Assembly (NCBI GenBank): GCA_045107005.1
Contig: JBGCFP010000032.1
Span: 1 to 64,000 of the forward strand
Origin: JBCCMA01 sp045107005
GTDB lineage: Bacteria > Pseudomonadota > Gammaproteobacteria > Steroidobacterales > JBCCMA01
Direction: 5' to 3'
DNA: 64,000 nt
The notes beneath the pieces were generated by a model. That model made no database searches. It was given only the letters and a program-made list of their open reading frames with translations, and was not told the DNA's origin. The translations under genes were made by a program, and so were the position numbers. Positions 6,997 to 15,170 of the stretch are shown one piece after another (position 1 is the stretch's first letter; every line of letters begins with the position of its first letter).

Positions 6997-9227
6997 AATT
7001 CGTAACACCGAAAACAGCCTTGGCGATTGGCCTCGCCTGTCTGGCAACCAGTTCGAACGCCTTTGTTGTCAACAACTGGTGGATCGATGGAACGAACATT
7101 GTCATGGACGATGTCATGCTCCCGGAGGCGACCTGGAGCACTCCGACCCAGTCCCAAATGGTGGAGTGGAATCAGGTTGACACCACGGACAACTCACACG
7201 CCTTTCGCATTAATACCAATCCACAGTTCTCGTTCGGTGCCAATGACGGCGACAACACGATCGGGTTTTTGGGTGAAGCCAGTCTGACCAGCGAGTACGG
7301 TCTGGACTACAGCAATGCTCTGGCCTGGGCCATCAGCTGGTCAAGCAACGGCCGTCGCGATGAATCCGATGTGGTGCTCGATCCGGCCCTAAGCTGGAGT
7401 CTGAATCCCAACAACAGCACCTGGTTTCAATCGACCGTGCTGCATGAGTTGGGCCACGTTCGCGGGCTGGGGCACTACAACGCCCGGCCGTCGATGCAAA
7501 ACAGCGGCCAGAGCAAATATCTGCGCGATGAGGATCTGTATCGGGACGACAAGGAAGGGGTGCGTCAAAACGCGTCACACGTCACTGAGCGCGACATCAC
7601 GATTCAGAACAAATGGCACGACGGAACGCGTCCCCAGTGGATGACCATGAGTCCAACCACGTTACGTGAGGGCGATACGATTTCGCTCAACAACATCTAC
7701 GTTGAGAATCGGGGCACGCTGAGCTTTACGTCTAACCTGCGCTTTGGCGTCTACCTGTCGACCAACGACATTATCTCAACTGGCGACCAACTGTTGAACA
7801 CGGGTTCGTGGTCGACGTTCTCGACGTGGAGTACGTTTAACTGGTCGGCAACGATTCCGCAAGTCAACGACTGCGGCACGCGTTGGATCGGCGGCATCAT
7901 CGATGACAACGGCGCTTGGAGCGAGCGTTTCGAAGGCAACAACAGCGTGGCCTTTACCAACGGAGTGGCTTTCACCGGGAGCGCTTACACGCCGACCCCG
8001 CTGACGATTCGATTGGCTGAGGATGCTTACGAAGGCAATGATACCCGCGGCACGGCAGCGGCGATCCCCATTCCGTTCTTCAGTAGTAACCTGAGCATCG
8101 ATCAGGATTTCGAGAACGATTACTACCGCATCACGCTGAACCGGACGCTGACGATCGACATTGACGCTCTGTTCACCGGTTCGTTGGGTAACGTCAACTT
8201 GCAGCTGCTCAACTCCAGCGGCAGCGTGCTGGCCAGCTCGTCTTCGACGACGAGCAACGAATCCATCACCCGCACGCTCAACGCAGGCACCTACTACGTG
8301 CGTGTTTACGGGTCGGGCACCGGCAGTTGCAACAACTATACGCTGGATATCGATTACGATCGCACCGCGCCGACGCCTAACCCGATGTCCTTCTCATCGG
8401 CACCTGCTGAGGTCAATAACTCGCAGGTTCGCATGACGTCGACGTTGGCGTCTGATCCCATCGGACCGGTCAACTACTACTTTGACTATACGTCGAGCCC
8501 AACGGCCGGCCCGGGCGGTACCGACTCGGGATGGCAAACGAGCCGTACGTACACGGATCTCGGTCTGAGCCCCAACGAGAGCTACTGCTATCGTGTTCGT
8601 GCCCGCGACGGCAACGGAAATCTCACCAACTACTCGGCGATTGATTGCGACTACACCGCCGCCAATCCCGCGACGCTGGTGTCATATTCGGGCATCACGC
8701 AGACCAGTATGAAAGTCAACGTATCGCTCAACGGCAACCCCGCAGGCACCGAAGTGTGGGTGCGTAACGCGACAGCGGGAGTTGGCAGCGGCTGGTCAAC
8801 CAACCTGACCTGGCAAGCCACCGGGCTTGAATGCGGCACCACGTACGCCTTCGAAACCTTCACCCGCAACGGTGATGGCGCGTTTGACTCGGCGTTCTCA
8901 ATCGGCAGTCAGGCGACGGCCGCTTGCCCTGGTAACGATACCGATGGCGATGGGGTTTTCGATAACGCGGATAACTGCACGCTGATTGCCAACCCGAGTC
9001 AAACCGACAGCAACGGCGACGGCTACGGCAACCGCTGTGATGCCGACCTGAACAACGATTGTGTCGTGAATACCGTGGATCTGGGTATTCTTCGCAGCGT
9101 GTTCTTCAGTAACGATGCCGACGCGGATCTGACCGGTGACGGCACGGTTAACGTGGCCGATCTGGGCGTTCTGCGGACGCAGTTCTTCGGGTCTCCGGGG
9201 CCTAGCGCATCAGGCGCTTGCCCGTAG
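6993..9227 (+). CDS. Matrixin-like secreted zinc metalloprotease with CARDB, PPC, Fn3-like and dockerin-like modules
   Basis: The 744-residue protein has a signal peptide (1-23) and a catalytic domain with HELGHVRGLGH at residues 151-161. This is the HExxHxxGxxH zinc site of metzincins/M10 peptidases, and a downstream Met at PSMQNSG may form the Met-turn. It continues with a CARDB-like domain (about 215-330), a pre-peptidase C-terminal (PPC) domain (about 345-455, AEDAYEGNDT to SCNNYTLDIDY) and two Fn3-like domains (460-645). Residues 648-744 are TSP3-like loops and a duplicated dockerin-like unit (VNTVDLGILRS, VNVADLGVLRT). Secreted proteolysis is well supported; the tail's binding partner is unknown. 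Confidence 0.8.
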   Translation: MKFVTPKTALAIGLACLATSSNAFVVNNWWIDGTNIVMDDVMLPEATWSTPTQSQMVEWNQVDTTDNSHAFRINTNPQFSFGANDGDNTIGFLGEASLTSEYGLDYSNALAWAISWSSNGRRDESDVVLDPALSWSLNPNNSTWFQSTVLHELGHVRGLGHYNARPSMQNSGQSKYLRDEDLYRDDKEGVRQNASHVTERDITIQNKWHDGTRPQWMTMSPTTLREGDTISLNNIYVENRGTLSFTSNLRFGVYLSTNDIISTGDQLLNTGSWSTFSTWSTFNWSATIPQVNDCGTRWIGGIIDDNGAWSERFEGNNSVAFTNGVAFTGSAYTPTPLTIRLAEDAYEGNDTRGTAAAIPIPFFSSNLSIDQDFENDYYRITLNRTLTIDIDALFTGSLGNVNLQLLNSSGSVLASSSSTTSNESITRTLNAGTYYVRVYGSGTGSCNNYTLDIDYDRTAPTPNPMSFSSAPAEVNNSQVRMTSTLASDPIGPVNYYFDYTSSPTAGPGGTDSGWQTSRTYTDLGLSPNESYCYRVRARDGNGNLTNYSAIDCDYTAANPATLVSYSGITQTSMKVNVSLNGNPAGTEVWVRNATAGVGSGWSTNLTWQATGLECGTTYAFETFTRNGDGAFDSAFSIGSQATAACPGNDTDGDGVFDNADNCTLIANPSQTDSNGDGYGNRCDADLNNDCVVNTVDLGILRSVFFSNDADADLTGDGTVNVADLGVLRTQFFGSPGPSASGACP

Positions 9228-9241
9228 GCAAGTGAGTCTAT

Positions 9242-9278
9242 GTCTGCGGGCAGGTGCCGTGGGTGCCTGCCCGCAGAC
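9242..9278. repeat. Perfect 13-bp inverted repeat between genes
   Basis: GTCTGCGGGCAGG (9242-9254) pairs perfectly with CCTGCCCGCAGAC (9266-9278). There is no T tract on either side, but it lies directly after the metalloprotease and before the end of a convergent gene. It could act as a transcript-end hairpin for both strands. Confidence 0.6.
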
Positions 9279-9313
9279 TCGTATATCCTGACTCCGGGCG
9301 CTGCGGTCTTTTC

Positions 9314-9730
9314 TCACACCGAAAACATGAGCACGACTAACAGGGCGGCATAAGGATAGGCCACAGTCGGGCGCACGGCCTGACGCAGGTATTCCTTGAC
9401 GACCCCTCCACGCTGACGCTGACTCTGGAATTCGGTATTGAGTTGATAGGCGACCCCGTCACTTTGCCCGCCGGAGCGCTCCGCTGCGAGGTATCGTTCA
9501 AGCTGCAGCAGGCGCGTTTCGATGCGCTGCTGGAACGTCTTCCAGATGGCGTCTTGCAACCAAAGTACACCGATGACGGCGCCGAGCGCGACTTCATGGC
9601 CAGAGGGCACGAGCAGCGTTGCGCCGAGCAGCACGGCGGCGACCAGCTTGATCAGCAGAGAATATTTTTCGTAGCCATCGCACTGCGCTTGCAGTAGCGA
9701 CCACTCGTTCGCAAGATCGGTGGAGGGCAT
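9314..9730 (-). CDS. Hypothetical membrane protein
   Basis: The 138-residue protein has two hydrophobic spans near residues 24-60 (LLIKLVAAVLLGATLLVP and ALGAVIGVLWLQ) and another at the extreme C-terminus (AYPYAALLVVLMFSV). A charged, probably helical segment (QQRIETRLLQLERYLAAE) lies between them. No family is recognised. Its position downstream of the GH13 gene on the same strand, separated by 155 bp, gives no clear functional link. Confidence 0.5.
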   Translation of the reverse strand: MPSTDLANEWSLLQAQCDGYEKYSLLIKLVAAVLLGATLLVPSGHEVALGAVIGVLWLQDAIWKTFQQRIETRLLQLERYLAAERSGGQSDGVAYQLNTEFQSQRQRGGVVKEYLRQAVRPTVAYPYAALLVVLMFSV

Positions 9731-9885
9731 GGTCGGATCGAACCTCGTTGCGAGTCAGAAGCGCTCGGGTTCGAGTATAGCGCTACGCGCTGCTCAGATT
9801 TCGTAGCTCGACGGTTTCCTGATGTTGCCGAGCAAGTAGATGGTGTTTCATGGTCTGGACGAAGCGCAAGACCTGGCCGCATTCA

Positions 9886-11571
9886 TCACGTATCAACCAG
9901 TAGAAACCCGGCGCTGTCCGGCTCAAGCAGTAGCGAGCCATCGGTCAATGTGGCGCCCTCAAGGCCGTGGCCCTGCATCAGTGTGGCGCCGGCCAGATTG
10001 GTCGTCGGCAGCGTCACCGCTCGTGCGCTGAAATTGAACGCGACGAACAAACACTGGTCTTCGTGGCGGCGCAAAAATGCCAGCGTGTCATCGGAAGACG
10101 AAACGAATTCGATCTTTCCCCACAGTAGCGCAGGCTGTGCCGAGCGCCAGCGCACGAAGTCCCGATACGCGGTGAGTATCGAGCCTGAGCTCGCAGACTG
10201 GGCGGCAACCGCCGATGCTCGATGCAAAGCCGGCGCGGGCAGCCAGGGTTCGGCCCGGCTGAACCCGGCGGCAGGTTCATCTTGATGCCACGGCATGGGT
10301 GTGCGGCAGCCGTCACGCCCCTTAAATATGGGCCAGAACGCCAAGCCGTAAGGATCTCTGACCTGCTCGCGGCTGATCGAGGCTTCGGTGAGCCCGAGCT
10401 CTTCGCCCTGATACGTACAGACAGTACCGCGCAACGACATCAGCAAAGCGTTCAGCATCTTGATGCGAGCGGTTGATGGATTGTCGCCGCCCCAACGCGT
10501 CGCAACGCGCTTGACGTCGTGGTTACCGATGGCGCGGCACGGCCAGCTGTCGGGGCTGCCGGATTCTTCGAGTTCAACGGATTCCCGGATGTGATCGACC
10601 GAAAACTCGTCCACCAGTAACTCGAAGTTGTACGCCATGTGCAATCGGTCGCTGCCGCGGGTGTACTCGTTCATGGTGGCCACCGTGTCTTCGGCGGTGA
10701 TTTCGCCCAGCGTGGCGATGTCGCCGTACTCGTCGCACAGCGTGCGGATCTTTTGTAAGAACCCGATGTTCTCAGGCCGCGTATTGTCGAACAGATGACG
10801 TTGCCATGCGTAGGGGTTGTCGGTGCGAAAACCCCGGCCACGTCGTGCGGCGGCAGGTTTGGCCGGGTTGTCTCTAAGCTCGGCGTTGTGAAAACAAAAA
10901 TTAATGGCATCAAGTCGGAAACCGTCGACCCCTCGGTCCAGCCAAAACCGCAGCTCTGACAGCATTTGTTCCACCACGGCTGGCTCGTGGTAATTGAGAT
11001 CGGGCTGGCTTGGCAAAAAGTTATGCAGATAGTACTGCTCGCGCCGGGATTCCCACTGCCAGGCTGAACCGCCGAAAATCGACAGCCAGTTGTTCGGTGG
11101 CGTGCCGTCCTCTTTTGGGTCAGCCCACACATACCAGTTGGCATGAGGGTTATCGCGGCTTTGCCGGCTCTGCGCGAACCAACGGTGTTCTTCCGAGCTG
11201 TGACTGAGCACCTGATCAATGATCAGCTTGAGCCCGCGTTCGTGGCTGGCTGCGACCAACGCATCGAAATCCTCGAGATTGCCAAAGATCGGATCGACGC
11301 CGCGATAGTCGCTGACGTCGTAACCGAAGTCTTTCATCGGCGAGCGAAAAAACGGGGACACCCAAATGGCGTCGACGCCCAGTTCCGCGACGTAATCGAG
11401 CTTGTGCAGAATGCCTGCCAGATCGCCGATGCCGTCGCTATTGCTGTCGAAGAAACTGCGCGGGTAGATCTGATAGATCACCGCGCCGCGCCACCAGTCG
11501 GCGCGCGCGTTCGCCGAAGCGGCGCTCCTGCGCTCACCCATTGGCTCTTCTTTCACGATTGCACTGACCAT
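9886..11571 (-). CDS. Cytoplasmic GH13 alpha-glucosidase
   Basis: The 561-residue enzyme has all four GH13 regions: LIIDQVLSH, GVDGFRLDAINF (nucleophile Asp), TLGEITAED (acid/base Glu) and IGNHDVKR. The early block AVIYQIYPRSFFDSNSDG and the overall size are those of alpha-glucosidase/oligo-1,6-glucosidase members. It has no signal peptide and should hydrolyse imported maltodextrins to glucose in the cytoplasm. It is divergent from the MFS-GH13 lipoprotein operon, and the shared 210-bp control region contains two copies of the putative LacI operator. An internal ATG at 11538, preceded by GAAGAG, is an alternative start. Confidence 0.88.
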   Translation of the reverse strand: MVSAIVKEEPMGERRSAASANARADWWRGAVIYQIYPRSFFDSNSDGIGDLAGILHKLDYVAELGVDAIWVSPFFRSPMKDFGYDVSDYRGVDPIFGNLEDFDALVAASHERGLKLIIDQVLSHSSEEHRWFAQSRQSRDNPHANWYVWADPKEDGTPPNNWLSIFGGSAWQWESRREQYYLHNFLPSQPDLNYHEPAVVEQMLSELRFWLDRGVDGFRLDAINFCFHNAELRDNPAKPAAARRGRGFRTDNPYAWQRHLFDNTRPENIGFLQKIRTLCDEYGDIATLGEITAEDTVATMNEYTRGSDRLHMAYNFELLVDEFSVDHIRESVELEESGSPDSWPCRAIGNHDVKRVATRWGGDNPSTARIKMLNALLMSLRGTVCTYQGEELGLTEASISREQVRDPYGLAFWPIFKGRDGCRTPMPWHQDEPAAGFSRAEPWLPAPALHRASAVAAQSASSGSILTAYRDFVRWRSAQPALLWGKIEFVSSSDDTLAFLRRHEDQCLFVAFNFSARAVTLPTTNLAGATLMQGHGLEGATLTDGSLLLEPDSAGFLLVDT

Positions 11572-11636
11572 TCACACGCACCCTTAACTATCGCGTGACT
11601 GAAAGTGTACGTCTGTGCCGCAGTGACTCAATTCTT

Positions 11637-11668
11637 TGCATACGTATTCATTGCTGCATACGTATTCA
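11637..11668. promoter_or_regulatory. Pair of putative LacI-family operators in the divergent GH13/MFS control region
   Basis: The 14-mer TGCATACGTATTCA occurs twice, at 11637-11650 and 11655-11668, with centres 18 bp apart. It differs by one base from the perfect palindrome TGAATACGTATTCA found upstream of the TonB receptor at 15059. Central CG and palindromy are typical of LacI-family sites. The likely binder is the LacI regulator at 21187-22224; that assignment is inferred. Confidence 0.6.
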
Positions 11669-11781
11669 TCTGCGTCATTGCTGCCCAATTGCTCTGGTCG
11701 ACGTTGATCTGCTTGATACACTCGCAGGCGTTTTGTATTTGCGCATCGATTCCGACGTAACGAGACTGAGCCGATAAATCC

Positions 11782-13305
11782 ATGTCCAACGAGCTTCTGA
11801 AAACCCGGCCTGCACTGTCGTTCTGGCAAATCTGGAATATGTGCTTCGGTTTTTTGGGCATACAGTTCGGCTTCGCGCTGCAGAACGCCAACGTCAGTCG
11901 GATTTTTCAGACGCTCGGCGCCGATATGGATCAGTTGCCCATACTCTGGATCGCCGCGCCGGTCACCGGGCTGATTGTGCAGCCGATCATCGGCCACTTC
12001 AGTGACAAGACGTGGACATCACTTGGCCGCCGCCGGCCCTATTTTTTGATTGGCGCCGTGCTGTCTTCCATCGCGTTGTTCTTCATGCCCAATTCCCCGA
12101 CGTTGTGGATTGCCGCGGGCACGCTGTGGATCATGGACGCGAGCATCAACGTGTCGATGGAACCGTTTCGCGCGTTTGTTGGCGACATGCTGCCCGAGCG
12201 TCAGCGTGCGGCCGGGTTTTCAATGCAGACGTTCTTCATTGGCGTTGGTGCCGTGGTTGCCTCTGCGCTGCCGTGGTTGTTGACCAATATCCTGGGTGTG
12301 AGCAACGAGGCGCCTGCCGGTGTCATTCCCGATTCGGTCAAAGGGTCGTTTTACTTTGGCGGCGCCGTTTTCCTGCTCGCCGTACTGTGGACCGTTTTCC
12401 GTACCCGCGAGTATTCGCCCGAGCAGCTGCGTGTGTTTGAGGCCGCCGAGAAACCGCCGGCAGCCAGCGACTCGGTTGCGGTCGACGCGCCGGCCAATTT
12501 TCTGCGGCTGGGCGGCGCGTTACTGGTGGCTGGTGGCGTGCTGCTGGGATTCATTATCGCCAGAAGTCTGGACAAGCAGCTGTATATTCTGGCGGCGGCG
12601 CTGCTGGTGTTTGGCAGCTTGCAAATGGTCGCGCACCTGGCCCGACGTTCTGGCGCAACGGCCAACGCCTTCTACGAGATCATCCATGATTTTCATCGTA
12701 TGCCGCGCGTCATGCTGCAGCTTGCTGTGGTGCAGTTTTTCTCTTGGTTCGCACTGTTCGCGATGTGGATTTATGGCAATGCGGCGGTCACCAGCCATCA
12801 CTACGGTGCCTTGGATCCCACGTCGGCGCTCTACAATGAAGGGGCGAATTGGGCCGGCGTGTTGTTCGCCGCGTATAACGGTTTCGCGGCGCTGGCAGCC
12901 ATGCTGATTCCAATGGCGGCTGGGAAGCTTGGCTGTCGACCATGCCACAGTGTGAATTTATCCCTCGGCGGGCTTGGCCTGATCGGTTTTTATTTTATTC
13001 GTGAGCCAATTTTTCTGCTGGTGCCGATGATTGGCGTGGGCATTGCCTGGGCGTCGATTTTGTCTTTGCCTTACGTGCTGTTGTCGAACAATCTGCCGGC
13101 GAGAAAAATGGGCGTCTACATGGGCATTTTCAATTTCTTTATCGTGATTCCGCAGCTGATCGCGGCCGCCGTACTGGGATTGATTCTTCGCGATGTCTTT
13201 GACGATCAGAGCATTTTTGGCCTGGTAATCGGCGGCACATCCATGCTGCTGGCGGCACTCGCGGTCATGTTTGTCGATAAAAAAGCGGAGCCTGGTGCAG
13301 CATGA
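11782..13305 (+). CDS. MFS sugar transporter (GPH/SLC45-like)
   Basis: The 507-residue polytopic membrane protein has about 12 hydrophobic spans. The N-terminal block WQIWNMCFGFLGIQFGFALQ and the loop GHFSDKTWTSLGRRRPY match the SLC45/GPH-type sugar symporters found in alpha-glucan loci of Proteobacteria. It would bring maltose or maltodextrins across the inner membrane by ion symport. Its stop overlaps the start of the GH13 lipoprotein gene (ATGA), and the upstream region carries two putative operators. No strong ribosome-binding site is seen before the ATG. Confidence 0.85.
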   Translation: MSNELLKTRPALSFWQIWNMCFGFLGIQFGFALQNANVSRIFQTLGADMDQLPILWIAAPVTGLIVQPIIGHFSDKTWTSLGRRRPYFLIGAVLSSIALFFMPNSPTLWIAAGTLWIMDASINVSMEPFRAFVGDMLPERQRAAGFSMQTFFIGVGAVVASALPWLLTNILGVSNEAPAGVIPDSVKGSFYFGGAVFLLAVLWTVFRTREYSPEQLRVFEAAEKPPAASDSVAVDAPANFLRLGGALLVAGGVLLGFIIARSLDKQLYILAAALLVFGSLQMVAHLARRSGATANAFYEIIHDFHRMPRVMLQLAVVQFFSWFALFAMWIYGNAAVTSHHYGALDPTSALYNEGANWAGVLFAAYNGFAALAAMLIPMAAGKLGCRPCHSVNLSLGGLGLIGFYFIREPIFLLVPMIGVGIAWASILSLPYVLLSNNLPARKMGVYMGIFNFFIVIPQLIAAAVLGLILRDVFDDQSIFGLVIGGTSMLLAALAVMFVDKKAEPGAA

Positions 13306-14987
13306 AACACGTCGCGACAGTCCTTGGGTCCATTTTGCTTGGCGCTTGCGTCGGCCATCCCGAAGCCACGACTTATCGCGGTACCGCGGTGCCCGCCGCT
13401 TCTGACGCAGTCTATTTCGTGGTGACGGATCGCTTCGTTGACGGTGACCCAACTAACAACCAGGTTGATCAGGGGCCCACTGGACTCAAAACGTTCGACC
13501 GGCCCATCACGAATGCAGATGGACACAGCGCCAACATCGGCTATCTGGGTGGGGATTTTCGGGGGTTGCTCAACAACGCGGCGTACATCCGCGATATGGG
13601 CTTTGGCGCCATCTGGCTCACGCCGATTGTCGAGAACCCTGACGCGGCCTTCAGTGGCGGATTCGACTTAGGCGAGGCGTTTTTCGCCGACAAGGGCAAG
13701 ACCGGGTATCACGGTTACTGGGGTGTTAACTTCTTCGAAACCGACGAGCATTTGACGTCGCCGGGTCTGGATTTCGCCGATCTGAGCGCAGCGCTTTTGC
13801 AGCAGCATCAGTTGAAAACCGTGCTCGATATCGTCTGCAACCACGGTTCGCCGGCCTACACCATGCCCGTCGATCAGCCGCAGTTCGGTAAGATCTACCG
13901 CGCTGACGGCATGCTGATCGCCGATCACCAGAATCGACACCCCAGTGATCTTGATCCCCATAACCCGCTGCACGCGTTTTTTCACCGAACGCCGGATCTG
14001 GCCGAACTGCCTAACATCGACGAATCGAATCCACTCGTACTCGAGTATTTCGTCAATGCCTATTTGCATTGGATTGACGCGGGCGCGGCCGCCTTTCGGA
14101 TCGACACCATTCGCCACATGCCGCACGACTACTGGAAAGCGTTCAGCGATCGAATTCGCGAGCGCCATCCCGGGTTTTTCATGTTCGGTGAGTCGTTCGA
14201 CTACGATGCGGCAAAAATTGCCGAGCACACCTATCCGCAAAACGGGGGAATCAGCGTGCTCGATTTCCCCGGACAAAAACGCATCACCGAGGTTTTCTCT
14301 GTCGCCGACAGCGACTTTGCAGACCTGACAGACTACCTGCATCTGACCGACGGCATGTACGAGAATCCGTACGAGCTGATGACGTTCTACGACAATCACG
14401 ACATGCCGCGCATGAACGCGGACGCCAACGGCTTTATTGACGCCAATCACTGGCTGTTCACCTCTCGCGGCATACCGGTGGTGTACTACGGGTCGGAAAC
14501 GGCATTCCGGGCCGGACGCGGCGAACACGGTGGCAATCGGGATTACTACGGCCAGGCACGCATTCGCGAGGCTCGCGACGGCCCGATCTACTCGGCGCTA
14601 CGGCGCATTGCAAGGCTGCGCCAGAATCTGCCGGCGCTGCAGCGCGGGCTGCAGGTGAATCTGTCATTTGCCGGTGATACGGCACTGTTCCTCCGGGTGT
14701 TGGAAACGCCCGAGCAGGCGCAGACGGTTCTGGTCGCACTGAACAAAGGCGAGCGCCCGATTGACCTGACGCCCAAAACGCTGATCAGCAGCGGGCGCTG
14801 GCGTGACGCCGACAGCGGCGAAACCTATCGAGTGGGGCGTGACGGCAGCGGCCCAAGCTTGCGCGTGCCCGCACACGGCGCGCGCGTTCTGGTGCTCGAT
14901 GCCCCCAACACCAATACCGCGCTCCGGGCCAGGCTGGATACCTTGCAGCACGGTGTCGGCGCGGCCGCGCGTCGTCGCGGCAACTAA
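13302..14987 (+). CDS. GH13 alpha-amylase family lipoprotein
   Basis: The 561-residue enzyme starts with a lipoprotein signal (SILLGAC, lipobox Cys at residue 16), so it is probably anchored in the outer or inner membrane facing the periplasm or exterior. GH13 regions are present: VLDIVCNHGSP, AAFRIDTIRHM (nucleophile), FMFGESFDYD (acid/base) and FYDNHDMPR. The early DRFVDGDPTNN segment suggests a calcium site as in alpha-amylases and cyclodextrinases. It is translationally coupled to the MFS gene. It probably trims imported alpha-glucan before transport; the exact bond specificity cannot be told. Confidence 0.85.
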   Translation: MKHVATVLGSILLGACVGHPEATTYRGTAVPAASDAVYFVVTDRFVDGDPTNNQVDQGPTGLKTFDRPITNADGHSANIGYLGGDFRGLLNNAAYIRDMGFGAIWLTPIVENPDAAFSGGFDLGEAFFADKGKTGYHGYWGVNFFETDEHLTSPGLDFADLSAALLQQHQLKTVLDIVCNHGSPAYTMPVDQPQFGKIYRADGMLIADHQNRHPSDLDPHNPLHAFFHRTPDLAELPNIDESNPLVLEYFVNAYLHWIDAGAAAFRIDTIRHMPHDYWKAFSDRIRERHPGFFMFGESFDYDAAKIAEHTYPQNGGISVLDFPGQKRITEVFSVADSDFADLTDYLHLTDGMYENPYELMTFYDNHDMPRMNADANGFIDANHWLFTSRGIPVVYYGSETAFRAGRGEHGGNRDYYGQARIREARDGPIYSALRRIARLRQNLPALQRGLQVNLSFAGDTALFLRVLETPEQAQTVLVALNKGERPIDLTPKTLISSGRWRDADSGETYRVGRDGSGPSLRVPAHGARVLVLDAPNTNTALRARLDTLQHGVGAAARRRGN

Positions 14988-15058
14988 ACGCGTTTTTCCT
15001 GACGCCAAAACTCCGAACGGGTGCTCCGATGTTTTTTGCCCTGCAATGACATACTCAA

Positions 15059-15092
15059 TGAATACGTATTCACTCTGATGAATACGTTTGCA
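15059..15092. promoter_or_regulatory. Pair of putative LacI-family operators upstream of the TonB receptor
   Basis: TGAATACGTATTCA at 15059-15072 is a perfect 14-bp palindrome. A second, weaker copy, TGAATACGTTTGCA, lies at 15079-15092, with centres 20 bp apart. The paired arrangement mirrors 11637-11668 and ties the receptor to the same regulon. Repression or activation cannot be told from position alone. Confidence 0.6.
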
Positions 15093-15170
15093 ACTCATTG
15101 TCGTTGAGCCCGCACATACCTAAGCTCGGTTGTGTCATATTTTTGACCAAACCATTTTAGGGGGGGAACG

